Of a stretch of 64,000 nt of DNA, positions 35,845-45,186 are shown piece by piece. The notes beneath the pieces were generated by a model. That model ran no database searches. It had not been told where the DNA came from and worked only from the letters and a program-made list of their open reading frames with translations. A program made the position numbers and the translations under genes. This stretch comes from Paraburkholderia acidipaludis NBRC 101816 (GTDB taxonomy: Bacteria; Pseudomonadota; Gammaproteobacteria; Burkholderiales; Burkholderiaceae), in contig NZ_BAXZ01000016.1 of assembly GCF_000684975.1 (NCBI RefSeq), forward strand, positions 124,001 through 188,000, written 5' to 3'. Each line of letters begins with the position of its first letter. Position 1 is the first letter of the stretch.

Positions 35845-36365
35845 GACTGCTTATCCTGAAGGGCCGCCGCGACGAGGCCGTCCAGCCAGTCCTGGTGACC
35901 GTTGATCATCGGGTTCGGTTTGGACTCGCGCAATTCCTGCGCCGGCTTGCCCTTCTGCGTCTCCTGCGTGAGGATGCGCACGCGACCGCCGTCGAGATCC
36001 TCCACGAGCCACGCATGGTGCACGTCGAGACGCGCCGCGGTACCTTCCTCGCCCACCCAGCCGTGCCAGGCCACGCGGCCGGGCTGACCGCCAGCCGGGG
36101 GAATGTATTCGCTGCACCGCGCCTCCACCGGGAATCCGAACGTCTCGAAGTAAAAACGTGCGCCGTTTCCGAGTTCGGGGCCCTTGCCGTCGTAAAAGCG
36201 GATATTGGCCGAATTTGCGTAGTAGGCGGGCCAGCGCGACGGCGTGCCCAGCAGCGGCCAGACATCGGCCGCGCTCAGGCCCGCCACGATCACTTCGTTC
36301 GACGCGTAATTGTCGGTAAAGCCCGGCACGTAGCCCTCGGGCCAGATGATTGCGTTCATTTTCAT
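35841..36365 (-). CDS. SRPBCC (polyketide cyclase/START-like) protein
   Basis: A 174-residue protein with the SRPBCC layout: NEVIVAGLSAADVWPLLGTP, SRWPAYYANSANIRFYDGKG, GARFYFETFGFPVEARCSEY, and a C-terminal helix. This fold binds small hydrophobic ligands. The ATG at 36365 has AAGGAG at good spacing; an ATG two codons later is possible. It overlaps the oxidoreductase gene and is divergent from a LysR regulator across an 80-bp gap with an inverted repeat, the typical organisation of a small LysR-controlled catabolic or detoxification unit. The substrate is unknown. Confidence 0.8.
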   Translation of the reverse strand: MKMNAIIWPEGYVPGFTDNYASNEVIVAGLSAADVWPLLGTPSRWPAYYANSANIRFYDGKGPELGNGARFYFETFGFPVEARCSEYIPPAGGQPGRVAWHGWVGEEGTAARLDVHHAWLVEDLDGGRVRILTQETQKGKPAQELRESKPNPMINGHQDWLDGLVAAALQDKQS

Positions 36366-36410
36366 TCGGCAGCTCCTTGATGACACCGCTCATGATCGGC
36401 GCTATGCTGG

Positions 36411-36436
36411 AATAAATCCAATCGCAATAATTTATT
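36411..36436. promoter_or_regulatory. Inverted repeat with T-N11-A motif, likely LysR operator
   Basis: AATAAAT at 36411-36417 and ATTTATT at 36430-36436 form perfect 7-bp arms around a 12-nt spacer. T36417 and A36429 are separated by exactly 11 nt, the core pattern of LysR binding sites. The repeat lies in the only gap between the divergent SRPBCC and lysR genes, 10 bp before the lysR start. Confidence 0.6.
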
Positions 36437-36445
36437 TTTGCCATC

Positions 36446-37426
36446 ATGAACAGTGATATCAGGACGATGGACCTGAATCTCCTCAAGGCGCTGGATGCCC
36501 TGCTCGACGAACGCAGCGTCACACGCGCAGCGGCGCGGCTTTCGCTGACCCAGCCCGCCGTGAGCGGCATGCTCACGCGCCTGCGCGAGCGCTTTGCCGA
36601 TCCCCTGTTCGTGCGCACCCAGCGCGGCATCGTGCCGACCGCTCGCGCACTGGAACTGGCGGGCCCCGTCAAGCAGATCCTGAACGAAATCGAAGGCCTG
36701 CTGCGCCCGCCCGCGTTCGATCCCGCCACCGCCGACATGGTGTTGCCCCTCGCCGCCACCGACTACGCGCTGCGCGCGGTCGTCGTGCCTTTTCTTTCGG
36801 TGCTCCGGCGCGAGGCGCCCGGCATTCGCATTGCCGTGCTGCCCGTTCAGGACACGCGGCTGCACACGCAGCTGGAACGCGGCGAAATCGACCTGGCGCT
36901 GGTTACGCTGGACAGTGCGGCGGCGGACCTGCACGCGCGGCGCCTGTTCGACGAGCGCTACGTCTGCATCATGCGCGCGGATCATCCCGGCGCCGTGAGA
37001 GGCCGGCTCACGCTGGACCGGTTCTGCACGCTGGACCATGCTTTGGTCTCCTATACAGGCGGCAGCTTCGAGGGCGTGACCGACGCAGCATTGGCCCGGC
37101 TCGGGCGCAAGCGGCGCGTTGCCCTTTCGGTGACGAGCTTTCTCGTGCTGCCCGAGATCCTGCGCCAGAGCGACCTGATCGCGGTGGTGCCGAGCCGGCT
37201 GGCCGCGCATACCGATGGCCTCGTGCAGTGCGAACCGCCGCTCGACATACCGGGCTTCAGCAAATACGCGGCGTGGCACGAACGCACGCATCACGATGCG
37301 GGGCATCGCTGGGTGCGGGAACGGCTTTTTGGAGTCTGCGAGGATTTGCCCGATGAGCGGGTGGTGGGGGCGGGTAACGCCAGGCGACAGCGTAGGGGAG
37401 CGGGTGTCAAGCCTGGAGGAAGGTAA
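36446..37426 (+). CDS. LysR-family transcriptional regulator
   Basis: A 326-residue regulator with N-terminal helix-turn-helix (MDLNLLKALDALLDERSVTR, then LSLTQPAVSGMLTRLRERFA) and a C-terminal effector domain of the NodD/SyrM-like branch (DPLFVRTQRGIVPTARALEL). It is divergent from the SRPBCC-oxidoreductase pair and probably controls it through the inverted repeat in the shared gap. The last 40 residues (GNARRQRRGAGVKPGGR) are not conserved-looking, suggesting the reading frame was extended by loss of an original stop next to the scar at 37453. Confidence 0.9.
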   Translation: MNSDIRTMDLNLLKALDALLDERSVTRAAARLSLTQPAVSGMLTRLRERFADPLFVRTQRGIVPTARALELAGPVKQILNEIEGLLRPPAFDPATADMVLPLAATDYALRAVVVPFLSVLRREAPGIRIAVLPVQDTRLHTQLERGEIDLALVTLDSAAADLHARRLFDERYVCIMRADHPGAVRGRLTLDRFCTLDHALVSYTGGSFEGVTDAALARLGRKRRVALSVTSFLVLPEILRQSDLIAVVPSRLAAHTDGLVQCEPPLDIPGFSKYAAWHERTHHDAGHRWVRERLFGVCEDLPDERVVGAGNARRQRRGAGVKPGGR

Positions 37427-37452
37427 TGCACTTTCCAGCTGCCCCTGACACT

Positions 37453-37713
37453 CCCCTTGAAGGGGTTTAGCACGCGCGCACCTGTACCAGCAAAGTCATC
37501 GACATTGCGCGTTACCACCGTCAGGTCATGAATCACCGCAGTCGCGGCGATCGATGCAAGCATTGCCACACCGCGGCGACCCGATGCGCAGTCAACGACC
37601 GTGGCGCCATGTATGCCGAGCTGCTTCGCCCCGTGCAGCAGCCGCTCCGTGACCATTTGATGGCCATGACGGCGATTTTGCCCGGTGTAGAACATTAGCT
37701 GGTAGCCGTTCAT
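37453..37713 (-). pseudogene. Chimeric scar: DUF190 start joined to VapC (PIN) end
   Basis: A single open frame begins MNGYQLMFYTGQNRRHGHQM and continues to IHGATVVDCASGRRG, the first half of a DUF190 (PII-like) protein (37570-37713). It then switches at about 37569 to LASIAATAVIHDLTVVTRNV and FAGTGARVLNPF, the last 40 residues of a VapC-type PIN-domain toxin. The frame runs on into lysR without a family end. Two unrelated genes were therefore joined in frame by a deletion. The PIN part lacks the first acidic residues, so no nuclease activity is expected. Confidence 0.75.
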
Positions 37714-38312
37714 CTCCGCTGTCCCTCCGCCAATCGGTGCCGCAAGCTTTCCAAAAAAATTCCAGTGCATCGCCTGCGCTTCAGCGCAGGCTGCAAAACG
37801 GTCACAGGTCTCACGGTTTCACCGGACGTGAATGCATTCAACCCACGCGATCAAAATCAGGATTTACCCTTTATATGGAAAACGAGGGCAACCCGAACAC
37901 GGCACTGATAACCCGGCCGAGGCGCCATTTTTGTCAAGGCTTTTCTCATGCAAAGGGCCAGACTTATTTACTGGAAATTTTCCGCTCCATAACCCATCGA
38001 ACTGTCATCTTCGTGACTTGACCGCCCCGCGCACCGGCCCTCCAAAGGCCTCGCCCCAAAGAAAGTCCAACCGTTCGTTTTTTAAAACCACCTCAATGTC
38101 GATCTAGAACAACATGTAAAACGTTAAAATCGGCAAATGCATTTGGCAAACCTTTGACTTTCTAGAGATTTATGTTACCTTGCGCCTCCTAAAGAGGGAG
38201 TCAACAGCACCGCGCACTGGGCCACGCTTCGTCGGAATTCAGTAATTCCATTGACCGATTTATGCGCGCTGAAGTGTTCTCCGCCGACTAAATTCTTACC
38301 GGGTATGGAAAG
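37714..38312. other. Long AT-richer leader region upstream of pelA
   Basis: About 600 bp without a convincing gene, clearly less GC-rich than its surroundings. It includes a hairpin at 37772-37791 (GCCTGCGC/GCGCAGGC, 4-nt loop), a TTGACT hexamer at 38154-38159 with only a weak downstream -10, and a small GGAATT/AATTCC dyad at 38234-38249. The promoter and any FleQ-like or other regulator site for the pel operon should lie here, but I cannot point to one with confidence. A long untranslated leader is possible. Confidence 0.5.
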
Positions 38313-41120
38313 TTGGCAAGTCTTGTACATAAGATCGCGCTGCGCGCGCGACTCACGGGCCGGTTGCCGGGGATTTTTGGGATAAGACGCGTTCTGGCGG
38401 CGTGCATCGCCGCCAGCGCGTGCTCGCATGCGGCGTGGGGGCTGCCTCCCGACGCCGCAACGGCGGCAACCACAACGGCCGCCAGCTCAGCCATCTCGAC
38501 GCCCTCTCCCTCCGTCGGCGCCGCGACAGTCTCTGCGCACCAGGTCAATCTCGCCACGTTCGACGGCGACGATCCGCCGATGGACATGCTGCAGGCATTC
38601 GACGCCGTGGTGCTCGACCCGGCGCGCAGCTTCGATCCTTCTTCACGCCCCCTCGCCCATACGATCTACGTGGCGCGCACGACCGCGCAGCCCGGCGAGC
38701 GCGCCGACACCTTTGTCGAACAGGAAATCGCGCCGCTCTGGCAGCGCGGCTTCCGCGGCTTCGTGCTCGATACGCCCGTAGCCATCGCCGCGCTCGACGC
38801 GATTCGCGCGGCCCACCCGGATGCCGCCATCGTGCTCGGCGGCGCCGACGCGCTGAACGCGGCGCGCGCCCACGCCAAAGACGTCTACGCCGTACTCGCC
38901 GGCCCGTTCTTCACCGAGCCCCTTGCTGCCGGTGCGACGGCGGACGCCACGCCGGCCGCCGGCCCGGCAGGCGCGCTAGAAGCGGCCCAGGCGCTCACGC
39001 GCGAGACCGGCGTGCCGGTCGTCACGCTCGAATACTGCGACGCCACCGACCGGGCGTGCGCGCGCCACACCGCCCAGCAGGCGCTGGCCGCCGGGCTCGA
39101 CGCCTACGTGACGGATCCGGATCAGGACGTGGTCGGAATCGGCCGTATCGAGGTGATGCCGCGCAAGGTGCTGGTCGTGCAGGACCGCGAGGCCGGAGAC
39201 CAGCTCGACCTGACACCGGGCGTGCGCGTGCTCGCCACGCCGCTCAATTACCTGGGCTACGACGTCCAGTATGCGGACATCTCGGGCTCGCTGCCGGCGA
39301 ACGTGACGCCCGACCGCTACGCCGGCGTCGTCGTATGGATCGAGCACGGCGACGTTGCCGATCAGATGTCCTGGCGCCGCTGGATCCGGCGCGTGACCGG
39401 CGCGCACGTGCCGATCGCCTTTCTCGGCCAGTTCGGCTTTAGCGCCGGCGATTCGAGCGAGCTCCCGGGCCTTGCCTCCGTGAGCGGCCAGTTAACGGCG
39501 CCGCTGTCCGTCGTCACCCAGGACCCCATGGTCGGCTTCGAAACGATGCCGAAGCCGGACCCGCGTGACCTGCCCTCCGTGCGCGTCGAGGGTTCGGGCC
39601 GTTCGCTCCTCGGCATCGATGCGAACGGCACGCGCGTAGACGCTGTCGGCGTGATGCCGTGGGGCGGCTTCGCATTGAATCAGTACACCGAAGTATCCCT
39701 GAGCGGCATCGACCAGGAGCGCTGGGTGATCCAGCCCATCAGCTTCCTGAAGGCGACCCTGCGCCTTGCCGCGCTGCCGGGACCGAGCACCACCACGCAA
39801 AACGGGCGACGCCTCTTCATGACCCACGTGGACGGCGACGGCTTCGCCTCGCGCGCCGAGTTCCCCGGCCCCGACTACTCGGGCGAGGCGCTCTACGAGC
39901 GCATCTGGACACGCTACCCCGTGCCGACCCTGCTCTCGGTCATCGAAGGCGAAGTGGGCCCGGACGGCCTGTATCCGGCAATTTCGCCGCGCCTCGAAGC
40001 CATCGCGCGCAAGATGTTCGCGCTGCCCTACGTCGAGATCGGCACGCACACCTACTCGCACCCGTTCATCTGGGAAGAGGTGAACGGCCAGGACGGCTCG
40101 CGCACCGACCGCGGCGGTTCGGACTCCGCATTCTCGCTGAACATTCCCGGTTACCACTTCAATCTGGACCGCGAGATCTTCGGCTCGATCAAGTACATCA
40201 ACACGCGCCTCGCGCCGCCGGGCAAGAAGGTGCTCGTCCTGCAATGGTCGGGCGACTGCATGCCGCCCGCCGTCGCGGTGAAGCGCACCTACGATGCCGG
40301 CGTCTACAACTTCAACGGCGGCGACACCGTCATCACGCGCGGCAACAACAGCTGGACGAACATCGCGCCCATCGGCATCGACAAGGGACCCGGCGCCTAC
40401 CAGGTGCTCGCGCCGAACCAGGACGAGAACGTCTATACGAACGACTGGCAAGGCCCGTTCTACGGTTTCGACCAGGTGCTGCAGACCTTCGAGATGACCG
40501 ACAAGCCGCTGCGCTTCAAGCCGATCGACATCTACTACCACATGTACAGCGGCACCAAGCTCGCCTCGCTGCGCTCGCTCGACACGATCATGAGCACCGT
40601 GCTCGCGCAGCCGGTGCTGCCCGTGCAGGTGACCGACTACGAGCGCATCGTGCTCGACTGGCATACCTTCGCGGTTGCGCGCGATGGCGACGGCTGGCTC
40701 GTGCGCGGCAACGGCAGCGTGAGCGAGCTGCACTGGAACGGCAACGAGGTGCCGCGCCTTGCCGACGCCTCCGGCGTGACCGGCTACTCGCAGGGCCCCG
40801 ACGGCACCTATATTCATTTCGACGGCGGCAGCGCACGCTTCACGCTCGCGCAGCCCGACCCGAACGGCGCGCTGCCCTACCTCGCCGAGGCCAACGGCTT
40901 CGTGCGCGATTTCGAGCGCACCGCGCACGGCCTGCGCTTCGAATTCGGCAGCTACTACCAGCCGTTCATCGACGTGGCGCACGCCGGGCAATGCCGGGCG
41001 AGCAGCGGCGGCCGCGCGCTCACCACGCAGCGCCAGGGCGACACGCTGCACATCGTCACGCCAGCCGTGCCGGGCGTCGAGGTGACCTACCAGCCGGTCG
41101 AGGTGAACTGTGGCCAATGA
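38313..41120 (+). CDS. pelA: Pel polysaccharide deacetylase PelA with degenerate hydrolase domain
   Basis: A 935-residue periplasmic protein. The start is read as TTG 38313 and is uncertain; a signal-like hydrophobic stretch spans about 26-43. In PelA a N-terminal glycoside-hydrolase domain precedes a polysaccharide deacetylase. The deacetylase motifs are intact: THVDGDGF (D507, D509) and GTHTYSHPF (H579, H583). The N-terminal domain (about 78-285) retains LWQRGFRGFVLDT (D153) and EYCDATDRACARHTAQQ, but where the family has the catalytic ES(L)Y segment it reads YAVLAGPFF, without glutamate, and the YYG start and NRGFE strand are also lost. PelA should therefore deacetylate Pel but probably cannot cut it. 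The gene opens the pelABCDEFG operon. Confidence 0.9.
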   Translation: MASLVHKIALRARLTGRLPGIFGIRRVLAACIAASACSHAAWGLPPDAATAATTTAASSAISTPSPSVGAATVSAHQVNLATFDGDDPPMDMLQAFDAVVLDPARSFDPSSRPLAHTIYVARTTAQPGERADTFVEQEIAPLWQRGFRGFVLDTPVAIAALDAIRAAHPDAAIVLGGADALNAARAHAKDVYAVLAGPFFTEPLAAGATADATPAAGPAGALEAAQALTRETGVPVVTLEYCDATDRACARHTAQQALAAGLDAYVTDPDQDVVGIGRIEVMPRKVLVVQDREAGDQLDLTPGVRVLATPLNYLGYDVQYADISGSLPANVTPDRYAGVVVWIEHGDVADQMSWRRWIRRVTGAHVPIAFLGQFGFSAGDSSELPGLASVSGQLTAPLSVVTQDPMVGFETMPKPDPRDLPSVRVEGSGRSLLGIDANGTRVDAVGVMPWGGFALNQYTEVSLSGIDQERWVIQPISFLKATLRLAALPGPSTTTQNGRRLFMTHVDGDGFASRAEFPGPDYSGEALYERIWTRYPVPTLLSVIEGEVGPDGLYPAISPRLEAIARKMFALPYVEIGTHTYSHPFIWEEVNGQDGSRTDRGGSDSAFSLNIPGYHFNLDREIFGSIKYINTRLAPPGKKVLVLQWSGDCMPPAVAVKRTYDAGVYNFNGGDTVITRGNNSWTNIAPIGIDKGPGAYQVLAPNQDENVYTNDWQGPFYGFDQVLQTFEMTDKPLRFKPIDIYYHMYSGTKLASLRSLDTIMSTVLAQPVLPVQVTDYERIVLDWHTFAVARDGDGWLVRGNGSVSELHWNGNEVPRLADASGVTGYSQGPDGTYIHFDGGSARFTLAQPDPNGALPYLAEANGFVRDFERTAHGLRFEFGSYYQPFIDVAHAGQCRASSGGRALTTQRQGDTLHIVTPAVPGVEVTYQPVEVNCGQ

Positions 41121-44100
41121 CCGGCCCCGCATTGCGTCGCCGCTGGCACTCGCCGCGACGACGCTCGCGCTCGTGGCCGCCTTGAGCGGCGTCTACGGCG
41201 CGGCACATTTGCGCTCGCGCGTCGTCGAAGACACGACGCCGAACGAGCTGAACACCGCCTACCTCGAAGCGTGGCTGCGCAGCGAGCCCACGGACCCGGT
41301 CTATCTGAAAGCGCTGGGCGAGCAGTACCTCGGGCTCGGCCGCCTCGACGAAGCCGAGGTGATCGCCGCGCGGCTCGCCGCGCTCGGCACGCCCCAACTG
41401 CGCCGCGCGGCCGACTCGCTGCAACTGCGCTGCGAGCTGATCAAGACCTTCGCGGCCAGGCCCGATTCGCCGGAGCGCGCCACCCACACGGCCAGGACCC
41501 GGGCGCTGCTCGGCGCGATGGTCGCCGAAACGCAGGATGCGAGCCAGCTGCAATGGCTCTCGAAGCAAGCCCTCGCCGTGAACGCGCCGGGCATCGCCGC
41601 GCGCTACAACGAGCGGCTCATCGCCGTGGACCCCGAGCACCGCCAGCATTGGCAGCGCGAGGCCGCAAGCCTCTATCTGGCGACGGGCGACTATCGCGCG
41701 GCAGCAGCGGGCTACTTCGCCGCGCAGGCCATGGCCACGACGCGCGACGACACCCGGCGCAACTTCATCGCCGCCGTGCGCGCGCTGCAGGCCGGCAACC
41801 TGCTCGACGATGCGCTCGCGCAGGGCGGCGCGCACCTGGGCGCCCTCTCCGGGGACCGCGCGACGCTCGAAGTCATGCTCGAACTGGCTCGGGCCGCGAA
41901 TCGGCCCGAGCTCGTCCAGCGTTATGCGCGCGCGCTCATGCCGTTCGTCACGCAGCGCGAGCCCGAAACCGGCGCGATACGCCTCGCCGCCGCGCACCTG
42001 GCTGCGGATGCGGCCCCCCGGGCGCCCGCAGGCCGCGCGCCGCAGCCTGCGAAATGGCTGCGGCTGCCCGGTATCGAGCGCTTCGAGCGCGTGCGTGCAA
42101 AGCGCGCCGCATTCGGCCCTCTCGGCCCGTTCAGCCCCCTCGTCGAAACCGGCGGCGCTTCGGCGCAGCCGGTGCGCCTCGTGCGCATTGCGGCATCGGC
42201 GCCCGCCGCAGCGAGTGCAGCGGGCGCAACCAACGCCCCCTCCGCGGACGACAAGCTCGCGCTCACGCTCTATCAGTCCTTTCTCGAAGCGAACGATCTC
42301 GCGAATGCCGAAACGATCGCGGCCAGGCAGGCGCAGCGCCCGGGCGCAGCGCCCGAGTGGCGCAAGCGCCTCGCGCAAGTGCAGGAATGGCACAACGAGC
42401 CGATGGCCGCGCTGCAGTCGTGGCTCGCCTACGCGAAAGCGACCGACGACCCGGAAGCCTGGCGCAACGTGCAGCGCATCGCGCCGATGCTGGACGACGA
42501 CGACGCCTACGTGCAGTCGCTCGTGCACGCGTCGGATGCCGCGCCCGACAACCTCAAGCTCGTCGACGACGTGATGGCCGCCTACGAGCGCCTCGGCCGC
42601 CCCAACGACGGCCTCGCGTTCCTGAAGGCGCGCGCCACCGGCGCACGCACCGAGGAAATGCTGCGCCGCTACGCGTGGCTCTCGCAGCGCAACGGCAACT
42701 ACGACCAGGCGCTCGCGACCTACCAGACGCTCCAGCAAACGGCGCCGCGCAACACCGAATACGCCGAGCGCAGCGCGAACCTGCTCTACCAGCGCGGCAG
42801 CTACGTGGAGGCGCTCGCCGCCCTCAAGCGCGTCGAGCCCTATGCGAGCGATGCCGACACGCTCTACTGGCGCACCTACGGCCAGCTTGCGCGCCTGCTG
42901 CAGGACGACGCGGACACCGACCGCGCCTACCGGCATCTGCTGACGAACCCCGGCACCGAGCCGGAGGATCTCGTCACGATGACCTTCTTCTACGAGCCTT
43001 ACCCGATCGACGCCGCGCGCACCGCCACGCGTCAGTTCCGCAAGACGGGCGAGGTCCAGCCGCTGCGCGACGCGATCAACTATTACCTCGCCGCGCACGC
43101 CCTCGACGAGACCGGCGCGCTGCTGGCCTCGCTTACGCCCGGTCAGCTTGCCAGCGCCGAACGTGACGGGGGCTTCCTCGCCGCGCGCGCCGAGTACGAG
43201 CGTCAGATCGGCCGCCTCGATGCCGCGCTCGCCGACCTGCGCCGGGCCGTCGCGATGCCGGGAACGAACGCGGATACGATCGCCGCGTATCTGTGGATGG
43301 TGGTCGACGCGGGCACCGAGGACGAACTGCGCGCGGCGCTCAACCGCTGGCGCGACCGCTCGCTCGACGACGAAATGCTGTGGGGACCGTACGCCGCAGG
43401 CGAAATGCAGCTGAACCGCCCGGAGGCCGCCCTCACCTATCTGCGCCGGCAGGCCGTCACGAGCGGCAACGATCCGCTGTGGCTGCTCACCTATGCCGAC
43501 GCGCAGGAAATGGCCGGGCATACGGCGCTTGCGTGGTCGATGCGGCGGCGCGTCTGGATCGCGCTGCTGCACGAAACCCCGGGGGGCGCGGGCAAGCCTG
43601 GCGCCAGGCCCGGCACGAAGCCCCTCGCCATGCCCGCGCGCAACGAATGGGAAGCGAAGGAGCAACTGCAGGGGCGCCGCGCGATGCTGGCCCAGATGCT
43701 TGCGAACGGCGACACCGCCGCCCATCTTCTCGCCGCGCTGACCGCCTCCGACACCCGCGCGCCCGACGATGCATCGGGGCACAGCCTGCTCGGCAACGCG
43801 GCCGGCGTGGATGCGCTGCCCGCGCCGCAGGAGCGCGACGCGCAGTATCGCAAGCTCCGCCGCTCGGTCGCGCGCGACGTCGCCGTCGCGTGGGCGCTCT
43901 CGCTCGAGCGCAACGACGTGGCCAAACGCTGGCTCTCGCGCCGCTATGCGACCGATCTATCGAGTCAGCGCAACGAACAGCTCACGATCGCGCTGGCCGA
44001 GGAAGACGCCCAGCAGGTCACGCAGATTCTCGACTCGCGCAGCACCGCGCCGACGCTCTACAGCCGCATCGACGCCGAGAATTTCGTCGACCGCCAGGGC

Positions 44101-45111
44101 GCCGCGCAGGCGCATGCGTTCGCAGGCCTCGACGGCGCGCCTTACGACGACCAGCTGCACGAACGCCTCGTCGAGACGTCGCTGTTCTGGGACCAGTCGA
44201 TCGGCACCTCGATCGAAAACTATATCGAACACCCGCTCGATTACGTGCAGCAGACCATCACGGCCAGCCTCAAGCTCACGGATCATTACCTGATCGGCCT
44301 GCTCGGCATTCAGCGCTGGCAGCGCACCGCCGACACGACGCAGCTCGTCAACGTCGATCCCGTGGACCGCCAGGCGTCGTTCTTCCTGCGCCGACAGACC
44401 AACGATTCGACCGTGAACGCCAGCTTCGGGCGGCGCGACGGGATGGATTCGTTCTACACGTTCCGCCTCGACGGGTCGACCGGCAACGGCTCCCCCGTCA
44501 CGCTGTCGGGCTCGATCGCGCGCAACGCGGACGCGGACGAAACGCAGACGCTCTTTGTCGGCGGCATGAAGGATCTCGTGACGGGCAATCTTCTGTGGCA
44601 GATCGACCCGCGCTGGTCGTTCAACGCGAGCCTCGAAGCCGACCGCTTCTACAGCCAGGCGCGCAATCTCATCGGCACGGGTGGCGTTCAGCAGGCGGAA
44701 GTGGACTACAAGATCCGCACCGAGTACCCGGACTACACGCTGCGCTTCGTGGCCGCGCACGGCGGCTACAACGACAGCGGCCAGCCGGACGCCCTGCTCG
44801 CGCGGCTCGTGCCGGCCGACGAGAGCCCGATCACCGCCGCGACCTTCATGCCGAACAGCTACACGCAGTTCGGCGCGTACGTGGGCTTCGGCAACGATCT
44901 CGCCGAGCGCTACACGCACGCCTGGCGGCCCTATCTCGACCTCGGCATCGTGCACGACACCGTCCAGGGCTGGGGCCTGAACGCCGATGTCGGCATTGCG
45001 GGATCGGTATTCGGCGGCGACCATGCAGCGATTTACTTCGAGCACGAGCATCTCGCGCAGACCGGCTCGCAGCTCACGATGATCGGCGCGCGCTATCGCT
45101 GGCTGTATTGA
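41110..45111 (+). CDS. pelB: Pel outer-membrane porin with TPR scaffold, PelB
   Basis: A 1333-residue protein, longer than the roughly 1190 residues known for Pseudomonas PelB. One N-terminal membrane anchor (about 11-31) is followed by a long Ala/Leu/Arg-rich helical region of TPR-like repeats to about residue 1000. The last 300 residues have alternating beta strands ending GARYRWLY, an outer-membrane barrel. PelB recruits PelA and modifies and exports the polymer. It starts with GTG at 41110, overlapping the end of pelA by 11 bp. The extra length lies in the TPR region. Confidence 0.9.
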   Translation: MANDRPRIASPLALAATTLALVAALSGVYGAAHLRSRVVEDTTPNELNTAYLEAWLRSEPTDPVYLKALGEQYLGLGRLDEAEVIAARLAALGTPQLRRAADSLQLRCELIKTFAARPDSPERATHTARTRALLGAMVAETQDASQLQWLSKQALAVNAPGIAARYNERLIAVDPEHRQHWQREAASLYLATGDYRAAAAGYFAAQAMATTRDDTRRNFIAAVRALQAGNLLDDALAQGGAHLGALSGDRATLEVMLELARAANRPELVQRYARALMPFVTQREPETGAIRLAAAHLAADAAPRAPAGRAPQPAKWLRLPGIERFERVRAKRAAFGPLGPFSPLVETGGASAQPVRLVRIAASAPAAASAAGATNAPSADDKLALTLYQSFLEANDLANAETIAARQAQRPGAAPEWRKRLAQVQEWHNEPMAALQSWLAYAKATDDPEAWRNVQRIAPMLDDDDAYVQSLVHASDAAPDNLKLVDDVMAAYERLGRPNDGLAFLKARATGARTEEMLRRYAWLSQRNGNYDQALATYQTLQQTAPRNTEYAERSANLLYQRGSYVEALAALKRVEPYASDADTLYWRTYGQLARLLQDDADTDRAYRHLLTNPGTEPEDLVTMTFFYEPYPIDAARTATRQFRKTGEVQPLRDAINYYLAAHALDETGALLASLTPGQLASAERDGGFLAARAEYERQIGRLDAALADLRRAVAMPGTNADTIAAYLWMVVDAGTEDELRAALNRWRDRSLDDEMLWGPYAAGEMQLNRPEAALTYLRRQAVTSGNDPLWLLTYADAQEMAGHTALAWSMRRRVWIALLHETPGGAGKPGARPGTKPLAMPARNEWEAKEQLQGRRAMLAQMLANGDTAAHLLAALTASDTRAPDDASGHSLLGNAAGVDALPAPQERDAQYRKLRRSVARDVAVAWALSLERNDVAKRWLSRRYATDLSSQRNEQLTIALAEEDAQQVTQILDSRSTAPTLYSRIDAENFVDRQGAAQAHAFAGLDGAPYDDQLHERLVETSLFWDQSIGTSIENYIEHPLDYVQQTITASLKLTDHYLIGLLGIQRWQRTADTTQLVNVDPVDRQASFFLRRQTNDSTVNASFGRRDGMDSFYTFRLDGSTGNGSPVTLSGSIARNADADETQTLFVGGMKDLVTGNLLWQIDPRWSFNASLEADRFYSQARNLIGTGGVQQAEVDYKIRTEYPDYTLRFVAAHGGYNDSGQPDALLARLVPADESPITAATFMPNSYTQFGAYVGFGNDLAERYTHAWRPYLDLGIVHDTVQGWGLNADVGIAGSVFGGDHAAIYFEHEHLAQTGSQLTMIGARYRWLY

Positions 45112-45186
45112 CTTCACGACGCAAGACGGTGCGCCCCCGGGGCGTGCCGATCCCGACACTCAACGAACCGGAAAGGAAGAGCAGAC

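Noticed and set aside
37772..37791. Stem-loop with 8-bp arms, considered as a terminator
   Set aside because: No T-run follows immediately on either strand and no transcript clearly ends there; kept only as a note on the leader region.
38154..38180. TTGACT hexamer considered as the pelA promoter -35
   Set aside because: No acceptable -10 hexamer occurs at 16-18 nt; the nearest AT-rich hexamers are at the wrong distance.
41056..43782. 900-codon open frame on the minus strand opposite pelB
   Set aside because: Its composition is that of a codon-position shadow (Arg/Gly/Val/His rich). pelB is supported by operon context, overlap and product features.
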